Assembly: GCA_027002315.1 (NCBI GenBank)
Contig: JALWZV010000079.1
Coordinates: forward strand, 1-10,520
DNA length: 10,520 nucleotides
DNA from: Candidatus Roizmanbacteria bacterium
GTDB lineage: Bacteria > Patescibacteriota > Microgenomatia > UBA1406 > GWC2-37-13
Reading direction: 5' to 3'
This document shows, one piece after another, positions 1-5,875 of the stretch. Each line of letters begins with the position of its first letter. Within the stretch, counting starts at the first letter, position 1. A program made the translations under genes and the position numbers. A model generated the notes under the pieces. It was not told the DNA's origin. It ran no database searches and saw only the letters and a program-made list of their open reading frames with translations.

Positions 1-50
1 GGTGTCGGTCATAGTAATTGTCATAGTATTGCTATTTTAGACCAGACACC
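1..50. repeat. Long imperfect hairpin at the window edge
   Basis: GGTGTC (1-6) pairs with GACACC (45-50), and GGTC (7-10) pairs with GACC (40-43), leaving A44 bulged. Inside, 11-18 pairs with 28-35 (one G-U), leaving a 9-nt loop. The total is about 18 paired positions. The 5' arm also holds a 9-bp direct repeat, GTCATAGTA, at 8-16 and 20-28. The structure starts at the first base of the window and may extend further left. It could be part of a structured RNA, a 3' untranslated region or a repeat element; which one cannot be told from this fragment. The pairing is directly visible; the function is unknown. Confidence 0.55.
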
Positions 51-60
51 CGTTCTCTTT

Positions 61-116
61 ATGCTCAGTTTGTATGAGAAACAAACCTTATTTCATGCTC
101 ATCTTGTGTGAGATAA
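61..116. repeat. Two imperfect direct repeats, each with a small dyad
   Basis: Positions 61-81 and 95-115 match at 17 of 21 bases, with a 34-nt period. Each copy contains CTCA-N7-TGAG (64-67/75-78 and 98-101/109-112). The copies lie upstream of gmd and just before its candidate promoter, so they could be protein-binding half-sites or a degenerate tandem repeat. No function is assigned. Confidence 0.45.
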
Positions 117-130
117 GACTCCCCTTTTTA
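87..130 (+). terminator. Possible terminator of an upstream transcript
   Basis: Positions 87-98 pair with 106-117 over 12 positions (three are G-U) around a 7-nt loop. A C-run and T-run (CCCCTTTTTA, 121-130) follows. The T-run starts 7 nt after the stem, which is late for a classical intrinsic terminator, so this is tentative. It would end transcription entering from the left before the gmd promoter. Confidence 0.3.
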
Positions 131-148
131 TTTCACTAAATAATAATG

Positions 149-154
149 TATAAT
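149..154 (+). promoter_or_regulatory. Candidate -10 box for gmd
   Basis: There is a perfect TATAAT at 149-154. The best -35 is only a weak TTTTTA at 125-130, with an 18-bp spacer. Transcription would start near 161, giving a leader of about 23 nt before the ATG at 184. No Shine-Dalgarno-like motif is seen in that leader. Confidence 0.4.
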
Positions 155-183
155 CTAATGATTAAAAGTTTTTGATTTGTTTA

Positions 184-1158
184 ATGAAAAAAACTGCTTT
201 GGTAACAGGTATTTTAGGTCAAGACGGTCCTTATTTAGCCAAGTATCTGCTTGAGAAGAGATATAAAGTTTACGGAATGATTCGCAGATACTCTGCCCCA
301 AACTTTACTAATTTAGATTACTTAGGGATTACCAAGGAAATAGATTATGTTGATGCTGACCTAACAGACCAGTCGTCTCTCTTGCGCTTAATTAAACTAC
401 TGCACCCTGATGAGGTCTACAATCTCGCCGCACAATCTTTTGTGAAGGCATCGTTTGAACAACCAGTCTTAACAACAAACACAAATTCTTTAGGCGTTCT
501 TTATCTACTAGAGTCAATAAGATTATTTTCACCCACATCAAAATTTTACCAAGCCTCGACGAGCGAGATGTTTGGAACAAATCACACCAACGGAATTCAG
601 GACGAAAACACTCCTTTTCACCCAAGAAGTCCGTACGGAGTCTCTAAGGTTTTTGCTTACTGGATGACCGTTAATTACAGAGAGGCTTATAATATCTTTG
701 CCTGCAATGGCGTTTTATTCAATCATGAGTCGCCAATACGTGGAATTCAGTTTGTAACGCGAAAGGTTACAGACGGTGTTGCTAGAATAAAGTTAGGTTT
801 AGAAAAAGATATTCGATTAGGCAATCTGGATGCTATACGTGATTGGGGTTTTGCGGGTGATTATGTTGAGGCAATGTACTTAATGTTACAACAAGATAAA
901 CCAGATGATTATGTTGTTGGCACAGGGGTTGGTCACAGCGTAAAAGACTTAGTTAAGGCTGCGTTCAAGGCGATTGGTATCTCTAATTGGCAGGATTATG
1001 TAAAACAAGATCCGCGTTTTATGAGGCCAGCTGAGGTACCTAAACTAGTTGCAAATCCTGAAAAAGCACATAAAGTACTTGGATGGAAGCCAAAGGTTTC
1101 TTTTGAGGAACTTATAAAGATGATGGTTGAGGCTGATATTAAGCGCTTGAAGAAATAA
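184..1158 (+). CDS. gmd: GDP-mannose 4,6-dehydratase
   Basis: This cytosolic NADP-dependent short-chain dehydrogenase-type enzyme converts GDP-mannose to GDP-4-keto-6-deoxymannose, the precursor of GDP-fucose, GDP-rhamnose and related surface sugars. The 324-residue protein has the Rossmann motif GILGQDG (9-15), the catalytic segment STSEMFG (125-131; Thr126 and Glu128) and the YxxxK pair (Tyr151, Lys155). It also has the family blocks NGVLFNHESP (175-184) and GNLDAIRDWGFAGDY (213-227). The ATG at 184 is preferred over an upstream in-frame TTG at 172 because the family starts with a short basic stretch directly before ALVTG. The protein is somewhat shorter than the roughly 370-residue E. coli enzyme but complete in its motifs. 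No reductase for the next step (fcl or rmd) is in the window. The 3' end overlaps the convergent PP-loop gene by 20 bp. Confidence 0.96.
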   Translation: MKKTALVTGILGQDGPYLAKYLLEKRYKVYGMIRRYSAPNFTNLDYLGITKEIDYVDADLTDQSSLLRLIKLLHPDEVYNLAAQSFVKASFEQPVLTTNTNSLGVLYLLESIRLFSPTSKFYQASTSEMFGTNHTNGIQDENTPFHPRSPYGVSKVFAYWMTVNYREAYNIFACNGVLFNHESPIRGIQFVTRKVTDGVARIKLGLEKDIRLGNLDAIRDWGFAGDYVEAMYLMLQQDKPDDYVVGTGVGHSVKDLVKAAFKAIGISNWQDYVKQDPRFMRPAEVPKLVANPEKAHKVLGWKPKVSFEELIKMMVEADIKRLKK

Positions 1159-1187
1159 TCTTAATATATAGAGGTTTTATTTTATTC
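1136..1187 (+). terminator. Weak hairpin plus T-rich run at the end of gmd
   Basis: ATATTAAG (1136-1143) pairs with CTTAATAT (1160-1167) around a 16-nt loop containing the gmd stop codon. A T-rich run begins at 1175. The stem is nearly all A-T and the loop is large, so termination is only possible, not established. There is no T-run on the opposite side for the convergent gene. Confidence 0.22.
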
Positions 1188-1939
1188 TGTAAGCGGGAGG
1201 AATACTGAAAACCTTTTTTAGGACGCCATATTATCTCTGATGGCATCTTGTTTATCTCCCCTACTTTACGCAGAATATATTTTTCTGTAAATCCGTTCTT
1301 TGTTTTTTTTAATTTTAAGTTAAAAGGTATCTTCTCAAAAAACTCAACAAGCTTTTTATCAAAATAAGGATTAACTAACTCAATTCCCCACTCTTTCGCC
1401 ATTAGAGAGTCACGTTTTTTATCTACCTCCAGCATTTTGTAGTCTTTTTTAATCTCAGAGTTTCCGTTTTGCAGATTTATGGTTTTGTATTTGTGATATC
1501 CTGCAAGAAATACATCTGGTCCTTGTCCTGTAAAAACAACCTCAATGTTTTGCTTTGAGATTTGTTCGAAGATTAAGTAATAGCCTAAACCTAGGGATAC
1601 TTGAGTTAAGTTTAGAGGTAGATTATTTAGTTTTAGTAGACGGATAACTTTTTTTAAATAAGGTTCAAACTTGATGTTGTCTAATTGAAGAAATTTAACT
1701 TTTTTATTTAAAAGTTTTTCTAGTATTTTAAGGTAAGGAGCGTCAAAACTATTAGATGTTCCGAATGAAAATAAATGTAGGTTGTTTCTTAAGTACTTAT
1801 TGAGATAGAAAGCTATTGTAGATGAATCTATTCCTCCAGAAACGAGAGCACCAACTTTCTTATCTTTGTAACTTAAACTTAGTTGTTTAATTACGCCACT
1901 CAATTTTTTTTCAAGTTCTCGAGAATAAACCATAAACAT
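1139..1939 (-). CDS. Stand-alone asparagine-synthase-like PP-loop protein
   Basis: This 266-residue protein corresponds to the C-terminal synthetase domain of asparagine synthetase B, without the N-terminal glutaminase domain. The PP-loop SGGIDSS (34-40) should bind ATP and adenylate a carboxylate. The second signature, TGQGPDVFLAGY (137-148), aligns with the usual GEGADELFGGY. Later blocks RDSLMAKEWGIELVNPYFD (176-194) and RPKKGF (239-244) also match the family. Lacking a glutaminase domain, it would need free ammonia or a partner. The Glu of the GEG motif is Gln here, and a following Glu is Val, so aspartate amidation cannot be assumed; it may modify another substrate. The start could be the ATG at 1939 or the ATG two codons later (1933). 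It is divergent from elp3 with 16 bp between starts, and overlaps gmd at its 3' end. The fold is clear; the substrate is not. Confidence 0.85.
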   Translation of the reverse strand: MFMVYSRELEKKLSGVIKQLSLSYKDKKVGALVSGGIDSSTIAFYLNKYLRNNLHLFSFGTSNSFDAPYLKILEKLLNKKVKFLQLDNIKFEPYLKKVIRLLKLNNLPLNLTQVSLGLGYYLIFEQISKQNIEVVFTGQGPDVFLAGYHKYKTINLQNGNSEIKKDYKMLEVDKKRDSLMAKEWGIELVNPYFDKKLVEFFEKIPFNLKLKKTKNGFTEKYILRKVGEINKMPSEIIWRPKKGFQYSSRLQNKIKPLYIKIISSSA

Positions 1940-1955
1940 ATTTTATAATTTTAAG
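1940..1955. promoter_or_regulatory. 16-bp divergent spacer with overlapping -10-like boxes
   Basis: On the plus strand TATAAT (1944-1949) ends 6 nt before the elp3 ATG. On the minus strand TAAAAT (reading 1953 to 1948) ends 8 nt before the ATG at 1939. The two boxes overlap, so polymerase could hardly occupy both at once. Any -35 elements must lie inside the opposite gene's coding sequence; none is convincing. Both messages would be leaderless or nearly so. In AT-rich DNA such hexamers also occur by chance. Confidence 0.4.
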
Positions 1956-3602
1956 ATGTTTTATTATCCAAAAACTTTCCCTAAAAATAAAGAAGGTTTT
2001 TTAAAAAAACTGGTTTCTTTTTTATTGACAAAGGCTCCAAAGGATAAAATGAGTGCTCGCAAGTTAATTCATGAGTTTCTCGCAGCAAATAATGAAAACA
2101 TAAAAGACTACTTTCCTTCCTATTGGCACATTCTTTTTGTTTACTATCGACATTTTTATCTTAAAAATAAGAGGCATAATATTGTTAATGTTTTACGTAC
2201 AGTCTCAGTAAGGTCATTATCTGGAATTGTTCCCCTCTCTGTTTTTACCAAACCACGAAATAGTTGTCCTTTTAATTGTGTTTATTGTCCTACAGCTGAT
2301 AATGCTCCCAAGAGTTATTTTCCAGATGAGGCGGCTGTGATGCGCGCTATCAGGAACGAATATGACCCGTTTTTGCAGATACAAGACAGACTTGTACAGT
2401 TTTTTCTAAATGGTCATTCTGTTGATAAAGTTGAGTTGATTATCCAAGGAGGAACGTTTTCTTTTTATGACAAAGAATATCGTGAGGAATTTGTTAAACG
2501 CTTGTTTGACAGTTTGAACACGAATGTAAAGGAGTTAATAATAAAGGGAAAGACAAAATTTATGAATGGGAGATCATTGGACGATGCAAAGTTTAGAAAT
2601 GAAACAGCTGTTCATAGAGCAATTGGGCTAACCATCGAGACACGTCCAGATTTTATTAACAAAGATGAGGTTAAGTTTTTACGTAAATTGGGTGTAACTC
2701 GAGTAGAGTTAGGCGTTCAGTCCTTGGATAATGAAGTTTTAAGGATTGTGAGAAGAGGTCATACGGTCAGAGACACTATAAAGGCGACGAATATTCTAAG
2801 GAGAAATGGATTTAAGATTGTTTATCATATTATGCCGGGACTGCCGGTATCTAGCGATGTAAAAGATTTAGAGACATTAAGAAAAACATTTCAAGACGTT
2901 GAGTTTAGACCTGACGCAATTAAGTTCTACCCTACTCAGATAGTATGGGGAACAGAGCTTCTTAAATGGTACAAGACTGGGAAATATAAAGCCTACACCT
3001 CCAATAAGCTTCTAAAATTATCACTGAATTTTAAAAAAAATATTGTGCCACGTTGGACAAGAGTAAATAGATTGGTACGGGACTTAACTAAAAATGATGT
3101 TGCTGTTCACACATTTCCTTCCAACTTTCGTCAAACCTTGGAAAAAGAGTTGCACAAAAGAGATATAAAATGTCCTTGTATTAGATGCAGAGAGATAAGG
3201 AATCAAAAAGTTACGGAACTAGTAAGGTTGAAGATAACAAAGTACAAGGTGCTTGATGGCGTGGAGGTATTTTTGGAGTTTGTTGATAAAGAAGACAAGC
3301 TTTTGGGTTTTCTAAGACTCTTTTTACCGTCAAGCGATCAACGGTTATTTTTTAGTAGCTTAAAAGAATGTGCCTTGATTAGAGAACTACATATTTATGG
3401 GAAACAAGTTGAGATAGGTAAAAAAGGCATTGTTCAGCATAAGGGATTAGGTAAAAAGTTATTAGAAGAATCTTTTGAAGTGGCGAGAAAAAAAGGTTTT
3501 AATAAGATTGCTGTTATCTCCGGTGTAGGAGTAAGGGAGTATTATCGAGGTTTAGGTTTTGGGTTAAACAAGAATGGAGAATATATGATTAGAATCCTTT
3601 AA
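1956..3602 (+). CDS. elp3: Elp3-type tRNA uridine-34 radical SAM/acetyltransferase
   Basis: Elp3 uses acetyl-CoA and S-adenosylmethionine to start carboxymethylation at U34 of tRNA, tuning decoding. The 548-residue protein has both expected domains. The radical SAM part carries the cluster cysteines C104, C108 and C111 (SCPFNCVYCP), then LIIQGGTF (161-168), LTIETRPDF (225-233) and ELGVQS (251-256). A putative zinc-site CPCIRC lies at 406-411. The C-terminal GNAT domain shows IRELHIYG (475-482), the acetyl-CoA loop QHKGLGKKLL (494-503) and AVISGVGVREYY (519-530). The cluster spacing CX3CX2C is shorter than the longer first spacing usual in eukaryotic and many archaeal Elp3 proteins. No Elp1 or Elp2 partner is nearby, as expected outside eukaryotes. 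The ATG at 1956 is the only sensible start; there is no Shine-Dalgarno motif, and a TATAAT sits 6 nt upstream. Activity on tRNA is inferred from the family. Confidence 0.93.
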   Translation: MFYYPKTFPKNKEGFLKKLVSFLLTKAPKDKMSARKLIHEFLAANNENIKDYFPSYWHILFVYYRHFYLKNKRHNIVNVLRTVSVRSLSGIVPLSVFTKPRNSCPFNCVYCPTADNAPKSYFPDEAAVMRAIRNEYDPFLQIQDRLVQFFLNGHSVDKVELIIQGGTFSFYDKEYREEFVKRLFDSLNTNVKELIIKGKTKFMNGRSLDDAKFRNETAVHRAIGLTIETRPDFINKDEVKFLRKLGVTRVELGVQSLDNEVLRIVRRGHTVRDTIKATNILRRNGFKIVYHIMPGLPVSSDVKDLETLRKTFQDVEFRPDAIKFYPTQIVWGTELLKWYKTGKYKAYTSNKLLKLSLNFKKNIVPRWTRVNRLVRDLTKNDVAVHTFPSNFRQTLEKELHKRDIKCPCIRCREIRNQKVTELVRLKITKYKVLDGVEVFLEFVDKEDKLLGFLRLFLPSSDQRLFFSSLKECALIRELHIYGKQVEIGKKGIVQHKGLGKKLLEESFEVARKKGFNKIAVISGVGVREYYRGLGFGLNKNGEYMIRIL

Positions 3603-3615
3603 ATACGTCTGAAAA

Positions 3616-3660
3616 TACTATAGGAAAACAGATGTTATATCTGATAGTAACAAAGTTTTT
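3616..3660 (+). terminator. Possible terminator after elp3
   Basis: TACTAT (3616-3621) pairs with ATAGTA (3644-3649), and CAGAT (3629-3633) pairs with ATCTG (3639-3643) around a 5-nt loop. The 5' arm has a 7-nt bulge. A T-run (3656-3660) follows after 6 nt. The stem is modest and the gap to the T-run is long, so confidence is low. If real, it separates elp3 from the downstream mutase gene. Confidence 0.3.
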
Positions 3661-3670
3661 AAAAATAAGT

Positions 3671-3688
3671 ACACTTAAAACACTTAAA
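3671..3688. repeat. Perfect 9-bp tandem repeat ACACTTAAA x2
   Basis: ACACTTAAA occurs twice back to back (3671-3679 and 3680-3688) in the 146-bp gap between elp3 and the phosphomannomutase gene. It lies about 60 bp before the latter's start, a reasonable place for a direct-repeat operator. No regulator in the window can be linked to it. Confidence 0.5.
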
Positions 3689-3707
3689 TTGGATAAGGTT
3701 GGTTTTT

Positions 3708-3741
3708 TTGATATCATATTATTAATTTACAAGTTTAAAAT
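3708..3741 (+). promoter_or_regulatory. Candidate promoter of the phosphomannomutase gene
   Basis: TAAAAT at 3736-3741 ends 7 nt before the ATG at 3749, implying an almost leaderless message. A good -35-like TTGATA is at 3708-3713, but the spacer of 22 bp is too long for a standard promoter. An alternative pairing is TTGGAT (3689-3694) with TATCAT (3712-3717), spacer 17, giving a leader of about 24 nt. Sequence alone does not choose between them. Confidence 0.3.
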
Positions 3742-3748
3742 TTGAAAT

Positions 3749-5119
3749 ATGTTAAACATTAAAACCTCATCTTTTCATGATTATGATATTAGAGGTATTT
3801 ATCCAACAGAGATCGATGAAAATTTTTACTATCACTTAGGAAAGGCTCTTGCTTTATATGTTAAGAAAGGTCCAATTGCTGTAGGTCATGATACTAGACT
3901 CTCATCTCCTTCTTTAGCAAAATCTTTAATCAAAGGTATCACTGATTACGGTCTTGATGTCGTCGATATAGGTTTAATCTCCACCGAGATGCATTATTTT
4001 GCTTCTGGAAGGTATGGTTTTGAGGCTAATGTAATAGTTTCTGCTTCTCACAATCCACCTGAGTATAATGGAGCAAAGATTGTGTTAAAAGGAGTTGTTC
4101 CCTTAAGTGGAAGTTTCGGATTAGGCGAACTCAAAGAATTAATAAACAAAGAGATAGAGTTGCCAGCACAAAAAGGCACTGTTACAGCACAAAATATTTT
4201 TGAGGACTGGATTCAACATGCACTTTCATTTATCAATTCTCAATCTCTCAATAAAGATTTGAAGGTTGTGGTGGATGCAGGTAATGGAATGGGTGGTCCT
4301 TCTTGGGAGAAGATGAAGGATGTTTTGCCTTTAGAGATAATTCCTCTTTACTGTAATCCAGATGGAAACTTTCCGCATCACATACCAGATCCTTTAAAAC
4401 CTGAGAATACTAAGGATCTATCTGTAAAGATTAAAGAAGAACAGGCTGATATCGGAATAGCTTTAGATGGAGATGCCGATAGGCTATTTTTAGTTGATGA
4501 AAAAGGAGAAAGAGTTAGTGGCACCATCACACTAGCGCTTTTAACAGATTACTTTATCAATGTTAAGAAAAGAAAGGGAGTTTATATGTACAATGTGATA
4601 GTTGGGAAAATAGTTAAAGATATTATAGAACAGGGAGGTTGTACTCCTCACAGAACTCGTGTTGGGCACTCTTTTATTAAGGCGGATATGAAAAAGATGA
4701 GTGGAGTGTTAGCAGGAGAACACTCTGGCCATTACTATTTTGGTGATAACTTTAATGCAGAATCATCTTTGATAGCTGGTTTAATTGTTTTGGAAGCATT
4801 ATCTTATTACAAAAAACCGTTATCAGAAATATTAAAAAAATACAGAATATATGCTTCATCTGGTGAGATTAACTTTAAGGTTGCCGATAGACAAGAAGCA
4901 GTAAGCAAGCTTAAAGAAAGATTTGGACAGGAAGCAGTGGACACAGATGATTTAGATGGATACACATTCTGGTTTAATGATTACTGGTTTAATGTTAGGT
5001 TGTCTAAAACAGAGCCACTTTTAAGATTAAATATGGAGGCTGATAGTAAAGATATTCTGCAGGAAAAGTTACAGAATGTTGTCTCGTTTATAGAATCAAT
5101 TGGAGGTCAGAGAAAGTAG
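3749..5119 (+). CDS. manB: Phosphomannomutase/phosphoglucomutase
   Basis: This is a member of the alpha-D-phosphohexomutase family, which interconverts hexose 6-phosphates and 1-phosphates. The 456-residue protein shows all four signature loops in order: the phosphoserine loop SASHNP (98-103, catalytic Ser100), the metal-binding DGDADR (240-245), the sugar-recognition loop GEHSGHYYF (323-331) and the phosphate-binding RLSKTEP (417-423). DIRG (13-16) near the N-terminus is also typical. The GEHSGH loop fits PMM or PMM/PGM rather than phosphoglucosamine mutase (GlmM). With gmd nearby, mannose-1-phosphate supply for GDP-mannose is the most likely job, but dual use of glucose-1-phosphate is possible. 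The start ATG at 3749 places the DYDIRG motif at the usual distance. No Shine-Dalgarno is visible. Its TAG stop abuts the stop of the convergent nucleotidyltransferase gene with no gap. Confidence 0.92.
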   Translation: MLNIKTSSFHDYDIRGIYPTEIDENFYYHLGKALALYVKKGPIAVGHDTRLSSPSLAKSLIKGITDYGLDVVDIGLISTEMHYFASGRYGFEANVIVSASHNPPEYNGAKIVLKGVVPLSGSFGLGELKELINKEIELPAQKGTVTAQNIFEDWIQHALSFINSQSLNKDLKVVVDAGNGMGGPSWEKMKDVLPLEIIPLYCNPDGNFPHHIPDPLKPENTKDLSVKIKEEQADIGIALDGDADRLFLVDEKGERVSGTITLALLTDYFINVKKRKGVYMYNVIVGKIVKDIIEQGGCTPHRTRVGHSFIKADMKKMSGVLAGEHSGHYYFGDNFNAESSLIAGLIVLEALSYYKKPLSEILKKYRIYASSGEINFKVADRQEAVSKLKERFGQEAVDTDDLDGYTFWFNDYWFNVRLSKTEPLLRLNMEADSKDILQEKLQNVVSFIESIGGQRK

Positions 5120-5151
5120 TTATTTCAGTTCAGAAAATAACTTTTCTGACT
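5119..5151. terminator. Inverted repeats at the abutting convergent stops
   Basis: Two alternative hairpins share this segment. GTTATTT (5119-5125) pairs with AAATAAC (5135-5141), followed by TTTT on the plus strand. Alternatively TCAGAAAA (5130-5137) pairs with TTTTCTGA (5142-5149) around a 4-nt loop, extendable outward if T5130 is bulged. Most of it lies inside the 3' coding end of the minus-strand gene. It may stop transcription of the mutase gene. It lacks a long T-run after the stronger stem, so this is tentative. Confidence 0.33.
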
Positions 5152-5869
5152 CTGAGTATTGTTCTCTGGTGTTAACGCCAATACCGACTTTACTAAAGGG
5201 TATGGTTATTGTAATAACCTTTTGGTTGCTTTTAATAGCTTCTTTAACGATGTAGTTGATGTAATACTCTTCTGTAACAGGAGACCTTTTTATTTTATCT
5301 ATGTTCTCTTTTAAAAACTGATAATCAAATGCGTAAAAGCCAGCGTTTAGCTCCTTTATCTCTAACTGAGTTTTTGTACAATCTTTTTGTTCTACCATAT
5401 CTACAATCTTTCCATTTTCACCTCTAATAATTCTTCCCCATTTTAATTTATTAGGATTATCGTTAAAACATGTAAGCAACACGGCTGAGGCGTTAGAGGA
5501 CTGAAGATTATTAGTCATTCGATTAACGATGTTTTCATCATAAAACATCATGTGATCACCGTATCCGACAACTACAATGTGAGGATTGATTTTTAAATCC
5601 TCAATCTTTTTTATTGCTGTTTTAACAGCATCACCTGTTCCTAACTGCTTTTGTTGATAGGCATAAATTATGTTTCTTTTACCAATAACTTTTTTAACAC
5701 TTTCTGAGAAAGCACCGATTACAACTATAGTCTCATCCATTGTTTTTTGAAATAACTCTACTCCATACAATATCATTGGCTTGCCTTCAAATGGAAGAAC
5801 GACCTTGTTTTGTTTTTTTGAGTTCATTCTAGTTCCTTGTCCGGCAGCTAAGATTATTCCTACTTGCAT
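5120..5869 (-). CDS. Sugar-1-phosphate nucleotidyltransferase (GlmU N-terminal-like)
   Basis: This cytosolic nucleotidyltransferase most resembles the uridylyltransferase half of GlmU, which makes UDP-GlcNAc from GlcNAc-1-phosphate and UTP. Visible motifs are LAAGQGTRM (7-15), Lys22 in NKVVLP, QLGTGDA (75-81), YGDH (103-106; Asp105 matching the magnesium-binding Asp of GlmU), GRIIRGENGKI (145-155), ELNAGFY (173-179), EEYYINYI (200-207) and GIGVN (229-233; Asn233 as the second metal ligand). At 249 residues it stops where the left-handed beta-helix acetyltransferase domain of GlmU would begin, so acetylation of glucosamine-1-phosphate would need another protein. The donor and sugar are not proven; another sugar-1-phosphate is possible. 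It starts 6 nt after the ychF stop on the same strand, so the two are probably cotranscribed. No Shine-Dalgarno motif is visible. Confidence 0.88.
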   Translation of the reverse strand: MQVGIILAAGQGTRMNSKKQNKVVLPFEGKPMILYGVELFQKTMDETIVVIGAFSESVKKVIGKRNIIYAYQQKQLGTGDAVKTAIKKIEDLKINPHIVVVGYGDHMMFYDENIVNRMTNNLQSSNASAVLLTCFNDNPNKLKWGRIIRGENGKIVDMVEQKDCTKTQLEIKELNAGFYAFDYQFLKENIDKIKRSPVTEEYYINYIVKEAIKSNQKVITITIPFSKVGIGVNTREQYSESEKLFSELK

Positions 5870-5875
5870 AAGTTT

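Noticed and set aside
1..111. Possible 3' end of an upstream gene: frame 1 is open to a TGA at 109-111, and frame 2 encodes a short hydrophobic stretch to a TAG at 38-40.
   Set aside because: Neither fragment resembles a known protein, the two frames compete, and the region is dominated by inverted repeats. It cannot be decided without upstream sequence.
158..175. Five-codon reading frame (ATG ... TGA) just before gmd, a possible leader peptide.
   Set aside because: It begins upstream of the predicted transcription start (about 161), has no ribosome binding site, and such short frames are expected by chance.
172..183. TTG at 172 as the gmd start, adding four residues.
   Set aside because: The ATG at 184 gives the standard family N-terminus directly before ALVTG, and TTG has no supporting ribosome binding site.
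392..625. Minus-strand open frame of 77 codons inside gmd; similar frames lie inside pyk (7190-7441) and lepA (8833-9072, 9464-9676).
   Set aside because: Each lies wholly antisense to a strongly supported gene and its translation shows no recognisable domain; they are shadow frames.
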